From contig NZ_LT732529.1 of the NCBI RefSeq assembly GCF_900156865.1, forward strand, positions 1,805,422 to 1,869,421: a DNA stretch of 64,000 nucleotides. Reading direction: 5' to 3'. This DNA comes from Litchfieldia sinesaloumensis. GTDB taxonomy: Bacteria > Bacillota > Bacilli > Bacillales > Bacillaceae_L. Position 1 is the stretch's first letter; every line of letters begins with the position of its first letter. Under the pieces are notes generated by a model, which was given only the letters and a program-made list of their open reading frames with translations, was not told where the DNA came from and did no database searches. Of this stretch, positions 55,503 through 64,000 are shown one piece after another. A program made the translations under genes and the position numbers.

Positions 55503-55510
55503 AACAACGG

Positions 55511-56146
55511 CTAAGATTTTGCTATTTTCACTTTTCTTAACCCGAACCACCACAAAAAAAACATGAATGGCACCATTATATAGATCCATTTATTCAATGA
55601 AAGAAGGATATAATCATAAATCCCATGTAACATAAAGGGAAATAAAAAAGAAACCAATATCCACTTTACCTTATCCCTCGGTGCAAATTTCGCCTTACCA
55701 AGATAAAACCCCATAATCACGCCAAATAACGCGTGACTAGAAACTGGTAACAAGGCTCTCCCCACTGCGAAATGGACCCCATTAGCAAGTAAATAGAGAA
55801 TATTTTCCAATGTTGCGAAACCCAATGAAACAGCCGCACCATATACAATTCCGTCATATTGTTCATCAAATTCAACATGTTGGTAAACAGTATAAAAAAG
55901 AATAAACCACTTAAAAAACTCTTCCAACAAGGCAACTCTTAAAAAGGCCTGTAAAAAACTATGATTAAAAACCCCTTCGACCCCTAAAACATATTGGATA
56001 AACATGATTGGAAATACGAGGATAGCTCCAAAAATGAATATTCGAAAAACCATTGCAATTGGTTCTGCATCGTATTTATCTTTCAAATAAAAATAACTTA
56101 GTAACGCTAGTCCGGGTGCTAGCCCTGCGGTAATTACCGCTACCAT
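55511..56146 (-). CDS. prsW: Site-1 intramembrane protease PrsW
   Basis: This membrane-embedded metalloprotease cleaves anti-sigma factor RsiW in B. subtilis to release sigma-W. It has 211 residues and about seven helices. Catalytic-type motifs are LLEEFFKW (E-E-x3-K), [21 protein letters not shown] and LHGIYDY. The start ATG 56146 ([12 protein letters not shown]) follows AGAGGATTCTT; in-frame sequence upstream lacks a ribosome binding site. The rsiW/sigW genes are not in the window. Confidence 0.93.
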   Translation of the reverse strand: MVAVITAGLAPGLALLSYFYLKDKYDAEPIAMVFRIFIFGAILVFPIMFIQYVLGVEGVFNHSFLQAFLRVALLEEFFKWFILFYTVYQHVEFDEQYDGIVYGAAVSLGFATLENILYLLANGVHFAVGRALLPVSSHALFGVIMGFYLGKAKFAPRDKVKWILVSFLFPFMLHGIYDYILLSLNKWIYIMVPFMFFLWWFGLRKVKIAKS

Positions 56147-56284
56147 AAGAATCCTCTTCCCCCTGATATGTAAAATATCTATTTGATAATTGAGAAACAT
56201 TCACTTTTATCGTAACATGTAATTTGGTAAATGAAAATACGAAGGAACCAAGATTATTTTCAATATAGAAATGAGGCAAGTATT

Positions 56285-57256
56285 ATGAAAAAAATCCTCG
56301 TTATACATACAGGCGGTACGATTTCAATGATGGAGGATAAAGAAACTGGAGCCGTACAGCAAAATCAACTAAATCCACTACTTCAACATTCTGATGCATT
56401 ATCATCCATTGCTAACGTAAAGGTGGAAGAGTTATTCCAATTACCTTCGCCACATATAACGGAGAAGGAAATGTTTATTTTAAAAGAAAAAATTGAAAAA
56501 AGCATTAAAGAGGATCAAATTGAGGGTGTTGTAATTTCACACGGGACGGACACGCTTGAGGAGACAGCATATTTCTTAGATATAACTGTCCAATCTAATA
56601 TACCTATTGTTGTGACAGGAGCCATGAGATCCAGTAATGAACTTGGAGCAGACGGTCCATATAATTTAATTTCAGCTGTACGCGTTGCTGCTTCTAATAG
56701 CGCAGTTGGAAAAGGAGTATTAGTTGTTCTGAACGATGAAATTCACACTGCGAAAAACGTAACAAAAACACATACAAGTAATATCGCAACTTTCCAAAGT
56801 CCACAATATGGACCTTTAGGAATTGTTAGCAAACGTAATATCACATTTCACCACGTACCAACCGTAAGAGAAACCTATAATATTGAAACTGTAAGCAAGA
56901 ATGTCCTCCTTCTAAAAGCTTATGCTGGAATGGATGGATCAGTAATTAGAGCAATTCGAACTCTACAACCTGATGGATTAGTCATCGAAGCGTTGGGACA
57001 AGGAAATCTTCCCCCAATCATGGTACCTGAACTAAAAGCACTAATCACTAGTGGAATACCCGTCGTCTTAGTTTCCCGTTGCTTTAATGGGTATGTACAG
57101 GACGTATACAATTATGAGGGAGGCGGGCGCCAATTGAAAGAACTTGGTGTTATTTTTTCAAATGGTTTAAACGGGCAAAAAGCAAGACTTAAACTACTAG
57201 TCACATTAGAGGTTACAAATAAACACAACGAACTTCAGGAACTCTTTCTAAAATAA
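56285..57256 (+). CDS. ansA: L-asparaginase, type I
   Basis: The product hydrolyses asparagine to aspartate and ammonia. It has 323 residues. The nucleophile threonine lies in HTGGTISMM (8-16), the second triad set in VISHGTDTLEETAYFL, and GAMRSSNELGADGPYNL follows. There is no signal peptide, so it is cytoplasmic. ATG 56285 is behind GAGGCAAGTATT; an in-frame ATG at 56231 would add 18 unlike residues. It is plus strand, divergent from prsW and convergent with ypdA across an IS remnant. Confidence 0.94.
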   Translation: MKKILVIHTGGTISMMEDKETGAVQQNQLNPLLQHSDALSSIANVKVEELFQLPSPHITEKEMFILKEKIEKSIKEDQIEGVVISHGTDTLEETAYFLDITVQSNIPIVVTGAMRSSNELGADGPYNLISAVRVAASNSAVGKGVLVVLNDEIHTAKNVTKTHTSNIATFQSPQYGPLGIVSKRNITFHHVPTVRETYNIETVSKNVLLLKAYAGMDGSVIRAIRTLQPDGLVIEALGQGNLPPIMVPELKALITSGIPVVLVSRCFNGYVQDVYNYEGGGRQLKELGVIFSNGLNGQKARLKLLVTLEVTNKHNELQELFLK

Positions 57257-57261
57257 AAAAC

Positions 57262-57489
57262 AGAGCTGTCCGAAAAGTCATTGAAAAGTGCCTTTAAGGA
57301 AAGTCCCTCATTTTTATATTTTGGGTTGTCAGTTACGAGTTTGGAATTGTGCCATTAGCCCACAATATACTGAAAGTAGCTGGCATCCGTCAGCTATTTT
57401 CCGAGAAAAGTCGAAAAACTCAAAAAGGCAAGGGAGAAGAACGAGACGTTTTTCTCCCTTGCCTTATTAGGACTTATCGGACAGCCCCT
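57262..57489 (+). mobile_element. Internally deleted IS1182-like element remnant
   Basis: The ends are imperfect inverted repeats: AGAGCTGTCCGAAAAGTCA (57263-57281) and GGACTTATCGGACAGCCCCT (57470-57489). Between them, on the plus strand, a frame reads SYEFGIVPLAHNILKVAGIRQLF (given here as recognisable pieces YEFGIVPLAHN and KVAGIR), which resembles the C-terminal end of IS1182-type DDE transposases. The rest of the transposase is gone. A 14-bp hairpin (57425-57465) lies near the right end. The right repeat runs into the ypdA stop codon. Confidence 0.6.
57425..57465. terminator. Bidirectional hairpin in the IS remnant
   Basis: AAGGCAAGGGAGAA and TTCTCCCTTGCCTT pair perfectly around a 13-base loop, between the convergent ansA and ypdA genes. 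It probably serves as their shared terminator. Confidence 0.65.
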
Positions 57490-58453
57490 ATTTCCTACCT
57501 AGAATCGCTTTTGCAATCATATCTCCGTGAAAACGCCCATTTTCTATGAATATTTCATTTGCATTATTACCAGCAGCGATTACACCTGAAATAAAAATAC
57601 CCTCTATATTGGTTTCCATAGTGTCGGGGTTAAATGAAGGTCTTCCTGTTTCTTGATCGATTTCAACATGCATCTTCTCTAGAAAACCGTGGTCTGGATG
57701 ATATCCCGTCATCGCAAACACAAAGTCATTTTTCACTTCTTTTTTCTCGTTTTCAACTTGATAAATTACTTTATTTTCCGTTATTTCAACTACATCCGCA
57801 TTAAATTCCATTTGAATAAGACCATTTCGGACCATTGATTCAAATTCAGGTAAGATCCACGGTTTAATACTTGAAGAGTATTCGGAACCACGATACAGGA
57901 CTGTTACTCTTGCATCTGCATTTGCAAGTTCGAGAGCTGCATCGACACTGGAATTTTTCCCACCGATTACAACTACATCCTTGTCAAAATAAGGATGTGG
58001 TTCTTTGAAATAATGAAATACTTTAGGGAGATTTTCCCCAGGAACATTCATATAGTTCGGATTATCGTAATAACCTGTTGCTATAATTAAGTATGTTGAT
58101 CGGTACTCACCTTTAGAGCTTGTAATCTGAAACTGACCATTCACGAGTTTTCTAACCTCTGTTACTTTTTCAAAAGCATTTATCCTAATTTTCTTTCGTT
58201 TGGTTACTTCTCGGTAATATGCTAGTGCTTGATTTCGCTTTGGCTTACGTCCCTCAATAATAAATGGAACATTTCCTATCTCTAATTTTTCGCTTGAACT
58301 AAAGAACGTTTGGTGTGTTGGATAATGGTAGATTGAATTTACGATATTTCCTTTTTCGATTACCAAAGGATTAATTCCTATATCCTGCAGTGCAATTGCA
58401 GCTGCTAATCCGCAAGGGCCTCCCCCAATAATAATTACTTCTTCCGATTGCAT
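57488..58453 (-). CDS. ypdA: Bacillithiol disulfide reductase YpdA
   Basis: This FAD/NADPH oxidoreductase of 321 residues recycles oxidised bacillithiol. The FAD loop is IIIGGGPCGLAAAIAL (7-22), the NADPH loop VVIGGKNSSVDAALELA, and a second FAD motif is GIFISGVIAAGNNANEI. It is thioredoxin-reductase-like but lacks the CxxC pair, as expected for YpdA. The single Cys in GGGPCG matches the proposed active-site residue. ATG 58453 is behind AGGAGTGACATAC. Its stop codon lies inside the right end of the IS remnant. Confidence 0.94.
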   Translation of the reverse strand: MQSEEVIIIGGGPCGLAAAIALQDIGINPLVIEKGNIVNSIYHYPTHQTFFSSSEKLEIGNVPFIIEGRKPKRNQALAYYREVTKRKKIRINAFEKVTEVRKLVNGQFQITSSKGEYRSTYLIIATGYYDNPNYMNVPGENLPKVFHYFKEPHPYFDKDVVVIGGKNSSVDAALELANADARVTVLYRGSEYSSSIKPWILPEFESMVRNGLIQMEFNADVVEITENKVIYQVENEKKEVKNDFVFAMTGYHPDHGFLEKMHVEIDQETGRPSFNPDTMETNIEGIFISGVIAAGNNANEIFIENGRFHGDMIAKAILGRK

Positions 58454-58582
58454 GTATGTCACTCCTACTATCTTCAATACGTTTATTTTCAAAAAAATCT
58501 AACTTGTAATATTTTGCCCTTCTATCAATGAAAATGTGCTGTAAAACATACTAATAAAGGCAGTTTGTACCTTATCAACAGA

Positions 58583-58611
58583 AAATCTCCTACCAAGATG
58601 ATAGGAGATTT
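58583..58611 (-). terminator. Terminator after gudB
   Basis: AAATCTCCTA, 9-base loop, TAGGAGATTT then TCTG on the minus strand, about 37 bases after the gudB stop. Confidence 0.8.
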
Positions 58612-58647
58612 CGATATGGCTTGCAAGTAATTAGTTCATGTATGTTT

Positions 58648-59928
58648 TTAAATCCAACCTCTAAAGCGTGACGCTTCTGCCATTTTTCTAACTCCAACCA
58701 TGTAGGCAGCAAGTCTCATGTCAACACGTCTATTTTGAGCTGTTGTATAGATGTTTTCAAACGATTTAACCATTACTTTTTCAAGTTTTTCTTCCACTTC
58801 TTCTTCTGACCAGTAATAGCCCTGATTGTTTTGCACCCATTCGAAATAAGATACTGTCACTCCACCAGCACTTGCTAATACATCCGGTACGAGCAGGATT
58901 CCTCTGTCAGTTAAGATTTGTGTTGCCTCAAGTGTTGTCGGTCCGTTTGCAGCTTCCACAACAATACCCGCACGAATATTATGTGCGTTTTCTTCTGTAA
59001 TTTGATTTTCAATCGCAGCAGGAACTAGAATATCACAATCAAGCTCCAGTAATTCCTTATTAGTTATTGTATCATTAAATAACTTCGTAACAGTTCCAAA
59101 GCTATCACGACGATCTAATAAATAATCAATATCTAAACCATTTGGATCGTATAGTCCACCATAGGCATCAGAAATACCAATCACTTTAGCACCTGCATCA
59201 TGCATGAATTTAGATAAGAAACTACCTGCATTCCCAAAGCCTTGTACAACTACGCGAGCACCTTCTAAATTAATGCCTCGTTTCTTCGCTGCTTCACGAA
59301 TACATATCGTAACTCCTTTAGCAGTGGCAGATTCACGACCATGTGACCCACCTAAGACAAGTGGTTTTCCTGTAATGAATCCAGGTGAGTTAAATTCATC
59401 TATTCGGCTATACTCATCCATCATCCAGGCCATAATTTGGGAATTCGTAAAAACATCTGGCGCTGGGATATCCTTTGTTGGACCTACAATTTGGCTAATT
59501 GCACGAACATATCCACGACTAAGTCGTTCCAGTTCGCGAAATGACATATCTCTAGGGTCACAAATGATACCGCCTTTTCCTCCACCATATGGTAAGTCTA
59601 CGATACCACATTTTAAGCTCATCCAAATCGAAAGCGCTTTAACCTCTTTTTCTGTTACATTCGGATGGAAACGAATACCACCTTTAGTTGGACCGACAGC
59701 ATCATTATGTTGTGCGCGGTAGCCTGTAAAGATTTTTACCGAGCCATCATCCATCCTTACTGGAATTTTTACGGTCATCATTCGAATCGGTTCTTTTAAG
59801 AGTTCGTACACTTCTTCAGGGTACCCTAATTTTTCTAAAGCTTTATGTATAACTGTTTGTGTAGATTTGAGGACATCCATTTTATTTTCATTCTGTTTGG
59901 TAATGTCCTTTTTGTTTTCGGCTACCAT
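58648..59928 (-). CDS. gudB: NAD-specific glutamate dehydrogenase
   Basis: The product oxidatively deaminates glutamate to 2-oxoglutarate. It has 426 residues. Motifs are [12 protein letters not shown] (substrate Lys), [10 protein letters not shown] (catalytic Lys), [18 protein letters not shown] and the NAD loop [11 protein letters not shown]. The segment [11 protein letters not shown] has a single VKA; laboratory B. subtilis 168 carries a 9-bp duplication there that inactivates GudB, so this copy looks active. ATG 59928 is behind GGGAGGTTTACAA. Confidence 0.96.
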   Translation of the reverse strand: MVAENKKDITKQNENKMDVLKSTQTVIHKALEKLGYPEEVYELLKEPIRMMTVKIPVRMDDGSVKIFTGYRAQHNDAVGPTKGGIRFHPNVTEKEVKALSIWMSLKCGIVDLPYGGGKGGIICDPRDMSFRELERLSRGYVRAISQIVGPTKDIPAPDVFTNSQIMAWMMDEYSRIDEFNSPGFITGKPLVLGGSHGRESATAKGVTICIREAAKKRGINLEGARVVVQGFGNAGSFLSKFMHDAGAKVIGISDAYGGLYDPNGLDIDYLLDRRDSFGTVTKLFNDTITNKELLELDCDILVPAAIENQITEENAHNIRAGIVVEAANGPTTLEATQILTDRGILLVPDVLASAGGVTVSYFEWVQNNQGYYWSEEEVEEKLEKVMVKSFENIYTTAQNRRVDMRLAAYMVGVRKMAEASRFRGWI

Positions 59929-60143
59929 TTGTAAACCTCCCAAGATTTTTCACAGTTCCATTAGAGGATGTTCAAAAAGTGCGGTGAACATGACGTTCGA
60001 ATTTCTATTATTGTCCACCTTTCCAGTCACTAGTATACACCTTCCATATGTTTATGCAAGAATAAAAAGAAAGAATCTTTATTTTTATTCTTAAATTAAG
60101 AACACTGATTTAGGACAGGTACAACTTACTTTTAAATACAAGG

Positions 60144-60174
60144 AAAAAAACCCCTAAACCTAATTTAGAGGTTT
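60144..60174 (-). terminator. Terminator after mecB
   Basis: Minus strand: AAACCTCTAAA, short loop, TTTAGGGGTTT (11 bp with a G-T pair), then TTTT. It starts at the mecB stop. Confidence 0.82.
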
Positions 60175-60175
60175 G

Positions 60176-60766
60176 TTATTTTTTTATAAAATACTTATAT
60201 ATTTCCTTTATTGCATCTTTGTTAAAAAGGATTTTTCCATACTCATGGACTCGATGTTTTGTGATTGTAGCTGGATTTCCAAATTCAGCTAAAATGGCTA
60301 TGATGTTTTCAGTATTAAATTCCAAATTGTCTTCGAGTAAAAAATAAAAATAATCATTAAATGAATATAGTTTACCACCATCAATAGATAAATTGGTTAA
60401 TCTTGTTGACAGTTGGATAACATCTTCAAACGAATGAAATTCATAAAATATATCTTTACTCTCATCAAGAGTGACCTGCATCTCAATATAATCTTCGTCC
60501 ATAAATTCTTCATCTTCAAGGTCCCCTACCGAATTGGTTACTATAATTACCATTCCTTGTGCTTGTAGAGAATATACTTCTACAGCAATAGGGCCATCGG
60601 CTTCAAAGCCTAATTCTATATTTGCTTCTTCAATCATATCTCGAAATAATTGGTGGACCTTTAGCGAATCCGACAAAAGATCATCCTTAGTGAGGCCACG
60701 ATCAACCAGATCATCGAATGTTAGAAATATCTTTATTTTATTATAAGTTAAGCGTTCAAGACGCAT
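60176..60766 (-). CDS. mecB: MecA-family ClpC adaptor (MecB/YpbH)
   Basis: This 196-residue adaptor protein is of the MecA family. The N-terminal substrate domain MRLERLTYNKIKIFLTFDDL, an acidic linker (DLEDEEFMDEDY) and a C-terminal ClpC-binding domain (YEFHSFEDVIQLSTRL, KLYSFNDYFYFLLED) are all present. In B. subtilis the paralogue YpbH binds ClpC and affects sporulation and competence; the mecA paralogue lies elsewhere. The place next to gudB is conserved. ATG 60766 follows GAGGGAGGGTTTTTA. Confidence 0.92.
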   Translation of the reverse strand: MRLERLTYNKIKIFLTFDDLVDRGLTKDDLLSDSLKVHQLFRDMIEEANIELGFEADGPIAVEVYSLQAQGMVIIVTNSVGDLEDEEFMDEDYIEMQVTLDESKDIFYEFHSFEDVIQLSTRLTNLSIDGGKLYSFNDYFYFLLEDNLEFNTENIIAILAEFGNPATITKHRVHEYGKILFNKDAIKEIYKYFIKK

Positions 60767-60884
60767 TAAAAACCCTCCCTCACCATCACACCTACAACAA
60801 CCGTTTCTTTATTTTATGAAGGAACATCAATTATGTTCTTGATTTAGTATTGTTAGGGCATTTTTACGCACTGTTAATACTCCT

Positions 60885-61664
60885 TTAGCTTTTAGATGAT
60901 TGTATAGTTATCAAATGCGTTTCTGCTGGTGCTCCAAGTCTCAACGGAACACCCGAAGTACCATAACCGTTGCTTACGAAAAGGGTAGTACCATTTTTAA
61001 ACGTAACCCCACCTTTAGGATAGAGTCCAAATTTCCAAAACCGAATTTGTCCACCATGTGTATGTCCAGATAAGACAAGATTAATAGTATGGTTTGGTTG
61101 AATATCACTAATTATCGCGGGGTTGTGACTAACCAGTATTTTAAAACCCACCTCATCTCCTGCGTCTAATAGGGCAAGGTCTAGCCTGCTTCTTCCCTCT
61201 TTCAAATCATCAATTCCAAGAAGGGCAAGCTTCTCACCTTCTCCTGATTCAAAAAACATTGCTGTATTGTCAAGAATCTTAATTCCCATAGTTAATAGGA
61301 GAGAATCAAGTTCGTGATAATCAACTTCATAGTCATTATTGCCCCAAACAAAATAGGAAGGTCCAATCGTTTTCAGTAGCTGGAGATTTTTCTTAACTCG
61401 TTCAAAGGGTACACCTTTCTCTGTTAGATCCCCACCAATAATCACAATATCCGCTTTTCCTTTTGCTTCATTAATAATTTTTTCAGAGACTTCTCTTCTA
61501 TGAATATCAGAAATAAAAAAAATGGTTATCTTACCGAAACTCTTTGGAAATTCCGTAAATGTGAGTGTTTTCGTCACAACACGTTCAAGTCTAGCTTCAC
61601 GCCACATATAGAGTAGGAGAAGCAATCCAACTATTATAATAATGAAAAAAAACAACATAGTCAT
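60885..61664 (-). CDS. ypbG: Membrane-anchored metallophosphoesterase YpbG
   Basis: This 259-residue protein has one N-terminal membrane helix (FFFIIIIVGLLLLLYMW) and a calcineurin-like phosphoesterase domain. Metal-ligand motifs are ISDIH, GGDLT, GNNDYE (GNHE-type), VSHNP and SGHTHGGQ. The substrate is unknown; relatives in the family hydrolyse nucleotides or UDP-diacylglucosamine. ATG 61664 follows GAGGTAGGCC. The 61665-61899 gap to the divergent catalase-like gene is AT-rich with no other gene. Confidence 0.92.
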   Translation of the reverse strand: MTMLFFFIIIIVGLLLLLYMWREARLERVVTKTLTFTEFPKSFGKITIFFISDIHRREVSEKIINEAKGKADIVIIGGDLTEKGVPFERVKKNLQLLKTIGPSYFVWGNNDYEVDYHELDSLLLTMGIKILDNTAMFFESGEGEKLALLGIDDLKEGRSRLDLALLDAGDEVGFKILVSHNPAIISDIQPNHTINLVLSGHTHGGQIRFWKFGLYPKGGVTFKNGTTLFVSNGYGTSGVPLRLGAPAETHLITIQSSKS

Positions 61665-61899
61665 GGCCTACCTCTCTACAATGAGCATCAATTTTAATTT
61701 AGATATACCGCTATAATACCACAAATGCTTGAAAAGGCTAACAATTACCTGGATGCTTAGGGAATTAAATTAATAAAACTATCTAACAAATACACACTAC
61801 TGTTTTCGTAGGTGAATTATAATACAATTTTAGAATATTTAGGATACTCGTTCATATATTATAAGGGCTAAATATTTAAACATAAGGTTGGGTGATAAC

Positions 61900-63966
61900 A
61901 TGGATGAAAAGACATCAAGAAATCTAAACCAAAACCAGAAGCCACCAGCTAAAGATGCCAAACAACGACAATTGGATCAGTACCGTGTACAAAATACTGG
62001 GAAGCCATTGACTACAAATGAAGGAAGAAAAATCGCAAATGATAGAAACACGCTAACTGCCGGTGTACGCGGTCCTACCTTGCACGAAGATTACTGGTAC
62101 TTTGAAAAAATGACTCACTTCGTAAAGGAAGAACAACCTGAACGTGTGGTTCATGCAAGGGGATACAGTGCTCACGGGGAGTTTGAATGTTATCGGTCGA
62201 TGAAGCATGTAACAAAAGCATGCTTATTTCAGGAACCTGGAAAAAAGACACCTCTGACAGTTCGATTTTCTACTGTACAAGGTCCCAAAGGTTCTTACGA
62301 CACAGCTAGGGATTTACGTTGTAAGGGTGTTAAGTTTTATACTGAAGAAGGCAATTATGATTTGACTATGATTGCAATGCCTGTACTTATTAACCAAGAC
62401 CCCATGAAATTTCCAGATGTCATTCACGCGTACCAAGCCAAGCAGGACGATGATATTCCAACAGCTACCGGAGCACATGATAGCTTTTGGGATTATGTAG
62501 CCAATAATCCTGAAGCAATTCATATGACGACTTGGGTAATGTCCGATCGAGGCATTCTTAGAAGTTACCGTATGATGGAATCGTGGTCTATTAATACGTA
62601 CTTATTTGTCAACGATAAAAATGTTGCAACCTTTGTTCGATTTGTATGGAAGCCAGTTCTAGGTGTTCATTCACTGCTTCAGGATGAAGCAATTAAGCTC
62701 GGCGGGATAGACCCTGACTTCCACCGCAAGGATTTAAGAGAGGCAATTGACAAAGGCTTCTACCCTGAATATGAACTCGGTGTCCAATTAATACCTCTTG
62801 AAGATGAATTTAAATATGATTTTGATATACTTGACCCTGCTAAGTTTTGGCCAGAAGAGCTCATCCCCGTTCAAATCATCGGGAAGATGACTTTAAATAG
62901 AAACATTGATAACTACCATACAGAATCAGAACAGGTCGCATTTAACCCTGCAAATGTTGTTCCAGGAATTGATTTTTCTAATGATCCTGTGTTACAGGGA
63001 AGGTTAATTGCATATCAAGCAGCCCAATATCATCGTATTGGTGTAAACCATCAGGAGTTGCCTATTAACAAACCTATTTGTCCGTTTCACAACAATACAC
63101 GCCGGGGTCCAATGAGATATCGCATTGATGTTGATGAGATTGATTACCATATGAATTCACTAGCTAATAATACACCACATGAGACTCCACCAGAACAGGG
63201 AGGATATGAGCATTATCCGAAAAGGGTCGAAGGACATGTAGTTCGTGCTCGGAGCGAATCCTTTAATGACTTCTTTTCGCAAACAAGAATCTTTTGGAAT
63301 AGCTTAACACCTGTTGAAAAGCAACATACGATTGAAGCATTTAGCTATCAGCTAGGAAAGGTAAAGAGCGTATCTGTCCGTCAGCAAAATGTGAACTTAT
63401 TAGTAAATGTAGACAAGGAATTGGCCACAATCGTCGCTGATAATATTGGCGTAGAGCGTCCAACAGGAACACATGTACCAGTCGATACTGCTTATCCTTC
63501 TTTAAGCCAATTCAGTACCCCTAAATATGCTGCTACACAAAAAGTAGGCATTATAATTGGTAATGGTTTTAATGGTCAAGAGGTTGCCAATGTACTTAAC
63601 TTATTTAAACAAAATGGGGTTTTCTTCGTTATTATAAGTGATAAACTTGGTACTGTCGTAGGATCAGATGGCACACAACTAAAAGTCGATCAAACTTTTA
63701 TTACTTCCAGCCCTTATTTAGTGGATGCTCTTTATGTTGTAGGCGGAAGTGAGAATAACCCGCATTTCTTTAAAAATATGAATAAATTTTTTGTTCGAGC
63801 TTATGAACAATACAAACCAATAGGAGTAGCTACAACTGGGCAGTCCTTTATTTCAACCTCAAAACACAATAATTTAGAGGGTGTTGTTTTTGCTGCAAAC
63901 AATCCTAACTTCGGACCTGATTTTATTAATGCCGTGGCACAACAAAGATATTGGAATAGAGTTTAA
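61900..63966 (+). CDS. Large-subunit catalase-like protein with altered active site
   Basis: This is a 688-residue clade 2 (HPII/KatE-type) catalase homologue with the C-terminal flavodoxin/DJ-1-like domain (about 547-688; KVGIIIGNGFNGQEV). The catalytic His is present in ERVVHARG (His85), as are FSTV, Arg368 and the proximal heme Tyr372 in GRLIAYQAAQ. Two normally invariant features differ. The distal VGNNxP motif is TMIAMP (156-161), removing the distal asparagine, and the proximal RLFxYxDTQ has Ile and Ala for Phe and Asp. RDxRGFA is RDLRCKG. The start is ATG 61900 after GGGTGATAAC. Whether it has catalase activity is uncertain. No clear sigma-B or PerR site was found upstream. Confidence 0.88.
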   Translation: MDEKTSRNLNQNQKPPAKDAKQRQLDQYRVQNTGKPLTTNEGRKIANDRNTLTAGVRGPTLHEDYWYFEKMTHFVKEEQPERVVHARGYSAHGEFECYRSMKHVTKACLFQEPGKKTPLTVRFSTVQGPKGSYDTARDLRCKGVKFYTEEGNYDLTMIAMPVLINQDPMKFPDVIHAYQAKQDDDIPTATGAHDSFWDYVANNPEAIHMTTWVMSDRGILRSYRMMESWSINTYLFVNDKNVATFVRFVWKPVLGVHSLLQDEAIKLGGIDPDFHRKDLREAIDKGFYPEYELGVQLIPLEDEFKYDFDILDPAKFWPEELIPVQIIGKMTLNRNIDNYHTESEQVAFNPANVVPGIDFSNDPVLQGRLIAYQAAQYHRIGVNHQELPINKPICPFHNNTRRGPMRYRIDVDEIDYHMNSLANNTPHETPPEQGGYEHYPKRVEGHVVRARSESFNDFFSQTRIFWNSLTPVEKQHTIEAFSYQLGKVKSVSVRQQNVNLLVNVDKELATIVADNIGVERPTGTHVPVDTAYPSLSQFSTPKYAATQKVGIIIGNGFNGQEVANVLNLFKQNGVFFVIISDKLGTVVGSDGTQLKVDQTFITSSPYLVDALYVVGGSENNPHFFKNMNKFFVRAYEQYKPIGVATTGQSFISTSKHNNLEGVVFAANNPNFGPDFINAVAQQRYWNRV

Positions 63967-64000
63967 TAACTTTCAAGAGTCAAAGGAAATAGCATGAGTT

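Noticed and set aside
57349-57549. Plus-strand frame as a possible small gene between ansA and ypdA
   Set aside because: Its sequence resembles the tail of a transposase and runs into ypdA; treated as an IS remnant rather than a gene.
61800-61899. PerR or sigma-B control site before the catalase-like gene
   Set aside because: An ATTATAATACAATTTTA stretch is only partly like a PerR box, and no GTTT-N13-GGGTAT pair of sigma-B type with right spacing was found.

Overview
The window reads as chromosomal core sequence from an endospore-forming, low-GC member of the Bacillaceae. It carries spoIVA, sleB, ypeB, ypjB, the YIEGIA pair, a menaquinol:cytochrome c (qcr) complex, bacillithiol genes (bshA, ypdA) and TRAP-type tryptophan control. 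Gene order closely follows the B. subtilis asnS-to-ypbG interval. Nearly all genes lie on the minus strand; only ypjC, ypzI, ansA and a catalase-like gene lie on the plus strand. The species cannot be named from this sequence.

Layout by coordinate: 1-2410 holds the 5' part of asnS, then aspB, ypmB and the tiny ypmA. 2707-12868 holds dinG, panD-panC-panB, birA, cca, bshA, mgsA, dapB and ypjD. 13017-16372 holds ypjC (plus strand), a membrane zinc peptidase, ypjB and ypjA. 16474-22252 holds qcrABC, ypiF, ypiB, ypiA and an unrecognised amidohydrolase-like gene. 22375-35042 is the aromatic supraoperon aroC-aroB-aroH, then a TRAP leader, then trpEDCFBA-hisC-tyrA-aroA. 35260-40665 holds cheR, ndk, the heptaprenyl/menaquinone genes hepS-menG-hepT, mtrB, folE and hup. 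40964-48796 holds spoIVA, yphF, yphE, gpsA, der, the YIEGIA genes, yphA and ypzI. 48846-56146 holds ypfD, plsC, cmk, ypfB, ypfA, ypeB, sleB and prsW. 56285-63966 holds ansA, ypdA, gudB, mecB, ypbG and the catalase-like gene.

How the genes work together: chorismate made by aroB/aroC/aroA feeds trpE, aroH/tyrA/hisC and, through menaquinone (hepS, menG, hepT), the qcr respiratory complex. The mtrB product (TRAP) should read the string of GAG/UAG triplets at 32199-32298 and end trp transcription at the terminator at 32140-32179. The competing antiterminator pairing can be seen in the sequence.

The least ordinary material is mostly intergenic. It includes two copies of a structured repeat sharing a 16-base GC-rich core (15646-15780 and 50052-50225), three copies of a second roughly 100-base element (24863, 46593, 51575), an internally deleted transposon remnant between ansA and ypdA, and a 500-base apparently non-coding stretch after gpsA that ends in a strong terminator. 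Among proteins, the catalase-like gene has lost the usual distal-pocket asparagine motif, sleB carries an expanded Pro/Gln repeat linker, and the gene at 21332-22252 looks like an amidohydrolase relative without the metal-binding motif.
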